From an uncultured Collinsella sp. (lineage in GTDB: Bacteria > Actinomycetota > Coriobacteriia > Coriobacteriales > Coriobacteriaceae), in assembly GCA_958453935.1 (NCBI GenBank), contig CAUDZT010000066.1, forward strand, positions 1-12,013: a DNA stretch of 12,013 bases. Reading direction: 5' to 3'. Made by a program: the position numbers and the translations under genes. Below, piece by piece: positions 1 to 5,786 of this stretch (positions are counted from its first letter, which is position 1; every line of letters starts with the position of its first letter). The notes beneath the pieces are model-generated. The model was given only the letters and a program-made list of their open reading frames with translations. It did not search any database and was not told the DNA's origin.

Positions 1-50
1 AGACGACCGCCAAAAAGACGACGACCAAGAAGGCGGCCGCCGACAAGTAG
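1..50 (+). CDS. topA: C-terminal end of a probable DNA topoisomerase I (partial)
   Basis: Only the last 15 codons and the stop (TAG, 48-50) are inside the window. They read TTAKKTTTKKAAADK, a low-complexity Lys/Ala/Thr tail. Such basic tails are usual at the C-terminus of actinobacterial TopA, where they help in DNA binding and strand passage, and in Coriobacteriia topA commonly lies just ahead of tmk and holB. The assignment therefore rests on tail composition plus neighbourhood, not on any catalytic domain. A histone-like or other basic-tailed protein would look the same over so short a stretch. A strong terminator follows 28 bases after the stop. Confidence 0.5.
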   Translation, partial: TTAKKTTTKKAAADK

Positions 51-78
51 CGGCGCAGCCGAAACATTGCCCAAAACA

Positions 79-114
79 AAAACGAGCGAGGACCTCAAGA
101 TCCTCGCTCGTTTT
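79..114 (+). terminator. Rho-independent terminator behind the topA-like gene
   Basis: A perfect 14-bp stem (79-92 paired with 101-114) encloses an 8-base loop. The left arm starts with four A and the right arm ends in TTTT, so the U-tract is part of the stem and the structure could work on both strands. It lies 28 bases after the stop at 50. On the minus strand it also lies downstream of the zinc-ribbon gene that ends at 173, so it may terminate both converging genes. Confidence 0.85.
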
Positions 115-120
115 CTAGGC

Positions 121-174
121 AGTCATTGGGGACGTTCTTTAATGACTAGTCGTTTGAGAACGTCGCATGCGACT
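121..174. repeat. 54-bp interrupted dyad between converging genes
   Basis: One symmetry centre (147.5) organises the whole stretch. The outer AGTC/GACT (121-124/171-174) is followed by a 6-base poorly matched bulge, then the perfect arms GACGTTCT (131-138) and AGAACGTC (157-164), then partly matched bases including G-T pairs, then the central palindrome GACTAGTC (144-151). The GGGACGTTC core (129-137) recurs in the perfect inverted repeat at 1221-1270, so both may be copies of one dispersed intergenic repeat. The right end overlaps the last base pairs of the zinc-ribbon gene. It could also act as a second transcription stop. Confidence 0.55.
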
Positions 175-1156
175 AGTTCACTTCGACGGGCTTGGCGCCG
201 GGATATCGGTCCTCAAAGTCCAGGCGGTACTTATTGTCATTGGTGCCCGCCACGTTGTCGCGCGACAGCGGCGCCACGATCTCATTCTTGTGGTCCGCAG
301 GCTTGGCGTATTTCAGGCTGATCTCCCAGGCATCACAGATTGCGTCAATGCGGTGATCCAGGTCGTCGTACAGGGCGATGATGTCCTTCCAGGAGCTGTA
401 GTTCTTGGAGCTCGTCGGGACGTCTAGGTCCTCGACGATGTCGTAATACTGCTCGATGGTGTCCTCCGTGCGCTCGGCGACGTCGGCGAGATTTTGACGG
501 GTGGTTCGATCCTCTTCCAGATAGCTGCCGTTGAAGTTCTGCGCGCAGCCACGGACCTGGCTATCGAGGTCTTCGAGCAGGTCGTAGTATTCGCTCAGGC
601 GACGGTAGAGGTTCTGCTCGGAGAGCGTTGCTTCGCCGCCATCCTCGTCGTCATCGTCATCATCGTCGTACAGGCTGTTGGGATCGCCGAGAGGCTTTAG
701 GTCATCGTCGTCGACGTCATGGTGCAGCTTAGCTACCTCGGCAGTCGTCTGCGTGGCGGCGTTGTCGAAAGGCTTGATCACAAAGAAAACGACCAGGGCG
801 ATGATGATCGCCACCAGCACAACGATAACAGCGATAAGCGGCCCGGTGCTGCTCTTTTTGGAAGCGGGGGTCTGTGGCGAAGCGGGCGCGTATGCGGGAG
901 CCGGCTGCTGTTGGGGCGAGCCGCTCGCGACGGGTATGCGCTGCGTGGTCTCGACGGCCTCGGTCCTTGCGGCGGGGTCGGGGCTATAGGCGAGGGGGTC
1001 GTCCGCCTTGGCTTGCGGCGCATCAAGGGAGCCGGTCTGCTCAAAAGCGGGCTGGCTATCGCTCGCGGCTGTTTGCTCAACGGGTGCACCGCACGAGGTG
1101 CAGAACTTGGCATCATCTGCAAGACGCTTGCCGCACGAGGCGCAATACCGAGACAT
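173..1156 (-). CDS. Zinc-ribbon, single-pass membrane protein of unknown function
   Basis: This is a 327-residue protein. An N-terminal zinc ribbon has paired CxxC knuckles at Cys5/Cys8 and Cys19/Cys22. A Pro/Ala/Gln-rich linker runs to about residue 104, and one strongly hydrophobic segment at about 107-127 follows. Next come acidic stretches (DVDDDD at 147-152, seven Asp at 164-170) and a C-terminal region of about 150 residues rich in Asp, Glu, Tyr and Leu that looks helical. With no cleavable signal, the likely topology is zinc ribbon inside and acidic domain outside. I chose ATG at 1156 because AAAGGAG precedes it by 5 bases; a GTG 18 bases further upstream has no such site. The gene faces its neighbours and has its own promoter. 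Many Gram-positive bacteria have zinc-ribbon membrane proteins of this layout, often without a known role. I cannot name a function. Confidence 0.85.
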   Translation of the reverse strand: MSRYCASCGKRLADDAKFCTSCGAPVEQTAASDSQPAFEQTGSLDAPQAKADDPLAYSPDPAARTEAVETTQRIPVASGSPQQQPAPAYAPASPQTPASKKSSTGPLIAVIVVLVAIIIALVVFFVIKPFDNAATQTTAEVAKLHHDVDDDDLKPLGDPNSLYDDDDDDDEDGGEATLSEQNLYRRLSEYYDLLEDLDSQVRGCAQNFNGSYLEEDRTTRQNLADVAERTEDTIEQYYDIVEDLDVPTSSKNYSSWKDIIALYDDLDHRIDAICDAWEISLKYAKPADHKNEIVAPLSRDNVAGTNDNKYRLDFEDRYPGAKPVEVN

Positions 1157-1193
1157 TGCCACTCCTTTCGCCACATTTCAATGCAATACGACG

Positions 1194-1222
1194 ATTATAC
1201 CCACCGCCCAAAAAACCCGACA
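1194..1222 (-). promoter_or_regulatory. Putative promoter of the zinc-ribbon gene
   Basis: Read on the minus strand, a perfect TATAAT lies at 1199-1194, with TGTCGG 17 bases upstream (1222-1217) as a weak -35 element. The -10 box lies 37 bases ahead of the start at 1156, leaving room for a short leader with the AAAGGAG site. The -35 region touches the left arm of the inverted repeat at 1221-1270, so a protein bound there could affect this promoter. Confidence 0.5.
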
Positions 1223-1270
1223 GTTAGGGACGTTCCTTTTTGGCCGGCAGTTTAGGAACGTCCCTAACTG
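1221..1270. repeat. Perfect 17-bp inverted repeat in the divergent control region
   Basis: Arms CAGTTAGGGACGTTCCT (1221-1237) and AGGAACGTCCCTAACTG (1254-1270) match over all 17 bases, around a 16-base spacer. It lies between the minus-strand promoter at 1194-1222 and the plus-strand candidate at 1282-1310. The spacer starts with TTTT, but the right arm is not followed by a T-run, so it is a poor terminator for tmk-direction transcripts. It may be a dispersed palindromic repeat, because its core also appears at 121-174 and an 11-base piece at 7256-7266. An operator for the divergent genes is the alternative. Confidence 0.75.
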
Positions 1271-1281
1271 CCGCCTAGTGG

Positions 1282-1310
1282 TTGGGGTGCGCCTGCCCCT
1301 GGGGTATCAT
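1282..1310 (+). promoter_or_regulatory. Putative promoter of the tmk-holB-ricT operon
   Basis: TTGGGG (1282-1287) and TATCAT (1305-1310) are separated by 17 bases, and the -10 box lies 52 bases ahead of the tmk start. The block GGGGTATCAT (1301-1310) recurs with one change as GGGGTACCAT ahead of comF (4908-4917), which gives modest support. The -35 match is only partial. Confidence 0.35.
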
Positions 1311-1362
1311 GGCTTGGTTGATATATCTGCATTTTCGCGCCTTGTAGGAAGGGGCTGCGCTC

Positions 1363-2046
1363 ATGGCTTTTGAGCCCGCTCAACATAGCTTTATCACGCT
1401 CGAGGGCGTCGACGGCGCCGGCAAGTCCACGCAGGCGCGCCTGCTTGCCCGCGCGCTCGACCTCGCTGGCTATCAGGTCGTAATTCTGCGCGAGCCGGGC
1501 GGCACCGCCATCAGCGAAAAGATCCGCGCCCTGCTGCTCGACCCCGCCAATACGGCGATGGGCGACACCTGCGAGCTGCTGCTCTACGAGGCCGCGCGCG
1601 CCCAGCTGGTGCACGAGGTCATCGCGCCCGCCCTCGCTGCCGGCAAGGTGGTCCTGTGCGACCGTTTCTACGATTCCACGACCTGCTATCAGGCGTTTGC
1701 CGATGGCCTCGACCGTCAGATAGTGCGCGACGCCAACAACCTGGCTGTCGCCGGTACGCATCCGGCGCTCACGCTCGTCTATCACATCACGCCCGAGCAG
1801 GCGGCGCTGCGCATGGCGGCCCGCGGTGCGGCCGATCGCATGGAGGCCAAGGGCATGGCCTTCCAGGAGCGTGTCTACCAGGGCTTTTGCGCAATTGCTG
1901 CCGAGGAACCCGCCCGCGTAAAGCTCATCGACGCCACTGCGTCGATTGCAGGCGTCTTCGCGCAGACGGTCGAGCAGGTTCGCGCCTACGGCCTCGACAT
2001 CCCCCAGGATGCCGTCGCCGCCGCGCTTGCCCAGGAGGCTGAGTAA
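1363..2046 (+). CDS. tmk: Thymidylate kinase
   Basis: Thymidylate kinase phosphorylates dTMP to dTDP with ATP in the cytoplasm, an essential step of dTTP supply. The 227-residue product has the P-loop GVDGAGKST (15-23), the REPGGT block (43-48) and the DRFYDST motif (100-106) of the TMP site. A LID with RGAADRME (154-161) is also present. P-loop and LID fit the class in which the LID supplies the catalytic Arg, as in E. coli. The protein is about 15-20 residues longer than typical, mostly at the Ala-rich C-terminus. The ATG at 1363 is preceded by AGGAAGG about 10 bases upstream. It is the first gene of a tight operon: holB starts one base after its stop, so the two are probably translated together. 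Confidence 0.97.
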   Translation: MAFEPAQHSFITLEGVDGAGKSTQARLLARALDLAGYQVVILREPGGTAISEKIRALLLDPANTAMGDTCELLLYEAARAQLVHEVIAPALAAGKVVLCDRFYDSTTCYQAFADGLDRQIVRDANNLAVAGTHPALTLVYHITPEQAALRMAARGAADRMEAKGMAFQERVYQGFCAIAAEEPARVKLIDATASIAGVFAQTVEQVRAYGLDIPQDAVAAALAQEAE

Positions 2047-2047
2047 C

Positions 2048-3175
2048 ATGGCCCCCGCTCCGGCAAGCCTGCTCGCCAAGCTCGACACCCAACAGCGCGT
2101 GCGCGACTTTTTGACCAACGCCATCGCAAGCGGCCGTGCATCGCACGCCTACCTGTTCTTGGGCGCGCCCGGTGCCGGTAAGCTCGACGCCGCATGGGCG
2201 CTTGCCCAGGCATTCCTGTGCGAGCAGGACGGCTGCGGTGCATGCGACAGCTGCGTGCGCGTTGCGCGCCATACGCATCCCGACGTGCACTATTACACGC
2301 CCGAAAGCGCCACGGGTTATCTCATCGCCCAGACCCGCGAGCTGCTCGACGACGTGCCCTTAGCGCCCATCCGCGCCAAGGCAAAGGTCTACATCATCGA
2401 CCGAGCCGAGCAGCTGCGCGCCAATACCGCCAACGCACTGCTCAAAACGCTCGAGGAGCCGCCCGAGGGCGTCATGTTCATCCTGTTGGGCACCTCGGCC
2501 GACGTGATGCTGCCCACCATTGTGAGCCGCTGCCAGTGCGTGCCGTTTCGGCTGGTATCGCCCGCCGTCGCCGCGCAGGCAGTGAGCCGTGCCACCGGTC
2601 AGGACCTTGCGCGTTGCCGCATGGCCGTCGCCGTGGCGGGAAGCCCCACGCGTGGCATCGAGTTCCTCAAGAGCGCCGAGCGCCAGGACGCCCGCCGTCA
2701 GATGGTCCGTGCCATCGACTCACTCATTGCCGCCGACGAGGCCGACGTGCTCAGCCTTGCCAAGTCACTCATCGTCGCCGTTAAGGCGCCGCTCGCCGAG
2801 GTCAAGTCCACGCAGGAAAAGGTGCTCGAGCAAAATGCCGACTACCTGTCGCGTGGAGCATTGAAGCAGCTTGAGGACCGCAACAAGCGCGAACTCAACG
2901 CGCGCGAGCGTTCGGGTATCATGGAAGCGCTGGCGAGCGCGCGGACGCTCATGCGCGACGTGCTGCTGACGCTTCAGGATGAGGCGGCAGACGTTGTGAA
3001 CGAGGACGTGCGCGACACGATCGGGCGGCTTGCCGCGGCGACGAATGTTGCGGGTGCCACCCAGGCGCTCGAGGCGGTCGCAACCGCCGAGCGCAACATC
3101 GCCAGAAACGTTACTCCCCAGCTGGCCATCGAGGTCATGCTGTTCGATATCAGGAAGGCACTGAAATGCCGTTAG
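2048..3175 (+). CDS. holB: DNA polymerase III subunit delta' (clamp loader)
   Basis: The 375-residue protein is the delta' subunit of the clamp loader, which works with tau/gamma and delta to place the sliding clamp on primed DNA. Visible parts are an N-terminal AAA+ fold with GAPGAGK (39-45) and a zinc module with Cys58, Cys63, Cys66 and Cys69. VYIIDRAEQL (114-123), LLKTLEEPP (131-139) and the SRC sensor motif (160-162) follow, then a helical C-terminal domain. The residue after the P-loop Lys is Leu46 rather than Ser/Thr; delta' is generally not an ATPase, so this fits. The start is ATG 2048, with CAGGAGG ahead of it and the tmk stop one base upstream. The open frame runs further upstream, but that part overlaps tmk. 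The last 10 bases overlap ricT, which suggests coupled translation. Confidence 0.95.
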   Translation: MAPAPASLLAKLDTQQRVRDFLTNAIASGRASHAYLFLGAPGAGKLDAAWALAQAFLCEQDGCGACDSCVRVARHTHPDVHYYTPESATGYLIAQTRELLDDVPLAPIRAKAKVYIIDRAEQLRANTANALLKTLEEPPEGVMFILLGTSADVMLPTIVSRCQCVPFRLVSPAVAAQAVSRATGQDLARCRMAVAVAGSPTRGIEFLKSAERQDARRQMVRAIDSLIAADEADVLSLAKSLIVAVKAPLAEVKSTQEKVLEQNADYLSRGALKQLEDRNKRELNARERSGIMEALASARTLMRDVLLTLQDEAADVVNEDVRDTIGRLAAATNVAGATQALEAVATAERNIARNVTPQLAIEVMLFDIRKALKCR

Positions 3176-4866
3176 TCGTACCCGTTAAGTTTACCTACGC
3201 CTCGCGCGACCTGTGGTTCGACCCACAGGATCTGGATATCCTCGAGGCCGATTATGCCATTTGTTCTACCGAGCGCGGAACCGAGATCGGCCTGGTCACG
3301 GCCGATCCCTTCGAGGTGCCGCTCGACGAAATCGGTCAGCCGCTCAAGCCCGTGTTGCGCGTAGCGAGCGACATCGACCTGCAGCTTGCCGACGACCTGG
3401 CTATCCAGGGTGACGAGGCCATGGTCGACTTCCGCCGCCTGGTCAAGGAGCTCGACCTCGAGATGAAGCCGGTCGGCGTCGAGTACCTGTTTGGCGGCGA
3501 GAAGGCCGTGTTCTACTTTGCTGCCGAGGAACGCGTCGATTTCCGTCAGCTCGTCAAGGACCTGTCCTCGACGCTGCACATTCGCGTCGACATGCGCCAG
3601 ATCGGCGTGCGCGACGAGACCCGCCTGGTGGGCGGCTATGCCCAGTGCGGCCAGGAGCTCTGCTGCACGCGCTTTGGCGGACAGTTTGAGCCGGTTTCGA
3701 TCCGCATGGCAAAAGAGCAGGACCTGCCGCTCAACTCGTCCAAGATTAGCGGCGTCTGCGGCCGCCTGATGTGCTGCCTGCGCTACGAGTTCGAGGCGTA
3801 CAAGGACTTTAAGAGCCGCGCGCCCAAAAAGAAGACACTTATCGATACGCCACTTGGCAAGGCGCGCATCCAGGAATATGACACGCCGCGTGAGCAGCTG
3901 GTGTTGCGCCTGGAGAACGGCAAAGTCTTTAAGGTCAACTTGGCCGATATGACGTGCTCGGAGGGCTGCAAAAAGAAGGCCGCCGAGCAGGGCTGCAGCT
4001 GCCGCCCCGACTGCGTGACGCGCGACGTGCTCGAGCGCATCGAGTCGCCCGAGATGCGCCTGGCGCTTATGGAGCTCGACCGCGAGAACGGCGTCGACGT
4101 GGGCGATGGCCTGTCGAGCGCCGACCGTCTGGCCGGCACGTCGATGCCCAAGCGCCGCCGTCGCGATGCGGACGCCGATACCCGTGCCGGTCAGAGCCAG
4201 GGCGAGGGTCGCGGCCGCGGTAAGGGTCGCGGCAAGGCCGAGGCACCCGAGGCTGAGGAGGCTGCCGGTGGACGTCGCCGCCGCAAGCGCTCGGGTTCGG
4301 GCGATGCCGGCGAGGCCGCTCCCGCAGGCAAGAATTCCTCCCGCGAGCGCGAGGCTCAGCAGCCTCAGCAGCAAAATCGCGGCGGTGGCATGAATCCCAC
4401 GCGCCGTCGCCGCCGCCATCTGTCGAGCGAGGAGCGCGAGGACGCCTTCCGCGCCGCAGCCGCTCGCGAAGCCGGTGCCGCCCCCAAGGGTGGTTCGGGT
4501 TCCGATACACCTGCCGAAAAGGGTGGCAAGCAGCGCAACGATGACGAGCGCACCCCGCGTCCGCGTCGCCGCCATTCCTCGGGCACGCAGCAAAAGCCCT
4601 CGGTGCCCTCCGTTGCCGATCAGGTCTCGGATGGCGAGGTCAAGGTCACGCGTCGTCGCCCCGGAGATGGCGGAGGGGCGGCTGCCAAGGCCGCGCGCGG
4701 CGCTGCTCGCGACGAACGCGAGTCGCGCGAAGATCGTGGTGGCGAGGGTTCGGCCGACCAGGGCCAGAAGCGCCGTCGCCGTCGTCGTTCCCGCAAACCT
4801 CGTCAAGATGGTGGCGAGGGCTCGACCCAAAACTCGTCCGCACCGCAACCGCCCACCGGCGAATAA
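3166..4866 (+). CDS. ricT: RicT/PSP1-family Fe-S protein with long Arg-rich C-terminal extension
   Basis: The first ~320 residues match the PSP1/YaaT (RicT) family. In Bacillus, RicT joins RicA and RicF in a complex that carries Fe-S clusters and directs RNase Y and developmental phosphorelay events. The family Cys pattern is clear: CGQELCC (161-167) and CGRLMCC (198-204). A second group follows at Cys264, 268, 277, 279 and 283. Residues from about 327 to 566 are a low-complexity tail with Arg runs (KRRRR, RRRRRH, KRRRRRRSRK), Gly, Glu, Ala and Gln, likely disordered and RNA- or DNA-binding. Bacillus YaaT is about 275 residues, so this protein is about twice as long. ATG 3166 overlaps the end of holB and has AGGAAGG upstream. 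The holB-ricT order is conserved in many Gram-positives. Function by family is firm; the role of the tail is inferred. Confidence 0.93.
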   Translation: MPLVVPVKFTYASRDLWFDPQDLDILEADYAICSTERGTEIGLVTADPFEVPLDEIGQPLKPVLRVASDIDLQLADDLAIQGDEAMVDFRRLVKELDLEMKPVGVEYLFGGEKAVFYFAAEERVDFRQLVKDLSSTLHIRVDMRQIGVRDETRLVGGYAQCGQELCCTRFGGQFEPVSIRMAKEQDLPLNSSKISGVCGRLMCCLRYEFEAYKDFKSRAPKKKTLIDTPLGKARIQEYDTPREQLVLRLENGKVFKVNLADMTCSEGCKKKAAEQGCSCRPDCVTRDVLERIESPEMRLALMELDRENGVDVGDGLSSADRLAGTSMPKRRRRDADADTRAGQSQGEGRGRGKGRGKAEAPEAEEAAGGRRRRKRSGSGDAGEAAPAGKNSSREREAQQPQQQNRGGGMNPTRRRRRHLSSEEREDAFRAAAAREAGAAPKGGSGSDTPAEKGGKQRNDDERTPRPRRRHSSGTQQKPSVPSVADQVSDGEVKVTRRRPGDGGGAAAKAARGAARDERESREDRGGEGSADQGQKRRRRRRSRKPRQDGGEGSTQNSSAPQPPTGE

Positions 4867-4907
4867 CGCCCGCAAACGGATTTAACCTGCCTGGCCCCAA
4901 ACGCGTC

Positions 4908-4917
4908 GGGGTACCAT
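4908..4917 (+). promoter_or_regulatory. Possible -10 region of a comF promoter
   Basis: GGGGTACCAT ends in TACCAT, which fits a TAnnnT -10 box, and repeats the block seen ahead of tmk (GGGGTATCAT, 1301-1310). No good -35 hexamer lies 16-18 bases upstream. If active, the transcript would start near 4924, so that the hairpin at 4930-4965 would be almost at the 5' end of the comF mRNA. Confidence 0.3.
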
Positions 4918-4929
4918 AGCGCTGAATCA

Positions 4930-4965
4930 ACAACCCTCCCTGCGACCGAGCGTAGGGAGGGTTGT
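4930..4965 (+). promoter_or_regulatory. Hairpin containing the comF Shine-Dalgarno sequence
   Basis: ACAACCCTCCCT (4930-4941) pairs perfectly with AGGGAGGGTTGT (4954-4965). Three more pairs (GCG with CGT, one of them G-U) extend the stem to 15 bp and leave the loop ACCGAG. The right arm holds AGGGAGG (4954-4960), the only good ribosome-binding site for the comF GTG start at 4969. What follows is TGTCGTG rather than a T-run, so it is a poor intrinsic terminator for ricT. It is placed to hide the comF ribosome-binding site in the mRNA. Confidence 0.7.
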
Positions 4966-4968
4966 GTC

Positions 4969-5775
4969 GTGAAGAGACATTTGAATGTGTTGGGATGCCT
5001 GCAAGGTGCCGGCATCCTACCGTTTGCGGACGAATTGCTACCGTTTGCCGAGCGGGCGGCGCACGAGGCGCTTGAGGCGTTGTCGCCCACGCGATGCGCC
5101 GGCTGCGAGCGCTCCGGCGCGCTAATTTGCCAAGACTGCTTGGCGGCGCTTGCACTCATCGACCCGCGGCATAGCTGCACTCGATGCGGCGCCCCGTTTG
5201 GAGACTTGCTGTGCACCGAGTGCTCGGTCGAGGGTACGTCTTCGGCGATGGCCGAAGCGCTCGACCGGTGCCTCGCATGTGCCGTTTACACGCATCCGCT
5301 GCCGCGGATCATTAAAGCGTACAAAGACGCGGGCGAGCGACGCCTGGCGCCGTATCTGGCAGAGCTGCTATACGATACCGCCTTACATGCCCAGGTCGCG
5401 GCGCCCGAACGCTACGGCGGCGTGTTGTCCGGCGCCGATGCCGTGGTGTTTGTGCCCGCGACGGCGGCGGCGTTTCGGCGACGCGGCTTCGATCATATGG
5501 AAGCCATCGCGCGCCCATTTTGCGAGCTGTCGGGTGTTCCGCTGCTCGACGCCCTCGTTAAGTACGGCCATGGCGACCAGCGTGAACTCGGCCGTGAAGA
5601 ACGCCGTGAACGCGCCCGAGGCATGTACGAGACCGTTGAGGACGTGCGGGGCCGCCGCCTGCTGCTTATCGACGACGTTATCACCACGGGTGCGACGATG
5701 GCGGCAGCTTCGGCGGAACTCAAGCGCGCCGGTGCCGCGGCCGTTGATGGCCTCGCTATCGCACGCGTTTGGTAG
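4969..5775 (+). CDS. comF: ComF-family phosphoribosyltransferase-like protein
   Basis: The 268-residue protein has the ComF layout. A four-pair zinc-binding region lies at Cys43/46, Cys54/57, Cys70/73 and Cys82/85. Then comes a type I phosphoribosyltransferase-like domain with FVPATAAAFRRRGFDHMEAI (161-180) and the PRPP-loop motif LIDDVITTGAT (233-243). ComF proteins are needed for uptake of transforming DNA in competent bacteria, where they act at the cytoplasmic side with the ComFA helicase; many genomes keep comF without proven competence. The GTG start is chosen because AGGGAGG lies 8 bases upstream, though that site is buried in a hairpin. About 40 residues precede the first Cys, a little more than usual. 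The next gene follows after 11 bases and is probably co-transcribed. Confidence 0.88.
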   Translation: MKRHLNVLGCLQGAGILPFADELLPFAERAAHEALEALSPTRCAGCERSGALICQDCLAALALIDPRHSCTRCGAPFGDLLCTECSVEGTSSAMAEALDRCLACAVYTHPLPRIIKAYKDAGERRLAPYLAELLYDTALHAQVAAPERYGGVLSGADAVVFVPATAAAFRRRGFDHMEAIARPFCELSGVPLLDALVKYGHGDQRELGREERRERARGMYETVEDVRGRRLLLIDDVITTGATMAAASAELKRAGAAAVDGLAIARVW

Positions 5776-5786
5776 GGGTGATTCAT

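Noticed and set aside
1946..2047. Upstream extension of holB into tmk
   Set aside because: The added residues have no delta' similarity, and the ATG at 2048 has a good CAGGAGG site and the normal start of the protein.
3172..4875. A 567-codon open frame on the minus strand, the full length of ricT
   Set aside because: It mirrors ricT, whose GC-rich third positions keep the opposite strand free of stops. Its product is low-complexity Ala/Leu/Arg with no motif, while the plus frame has clear RicT cysteine motifs.
4930..4965. Plain intrinsic terminator for the tmk-holB-ricT operon
   Set aside because: The stem is followed by TGTCGTG and the comF start rather than a T-run, and its right arm is the comF ribosome-binding site. 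A partial terminator role is not excluded.
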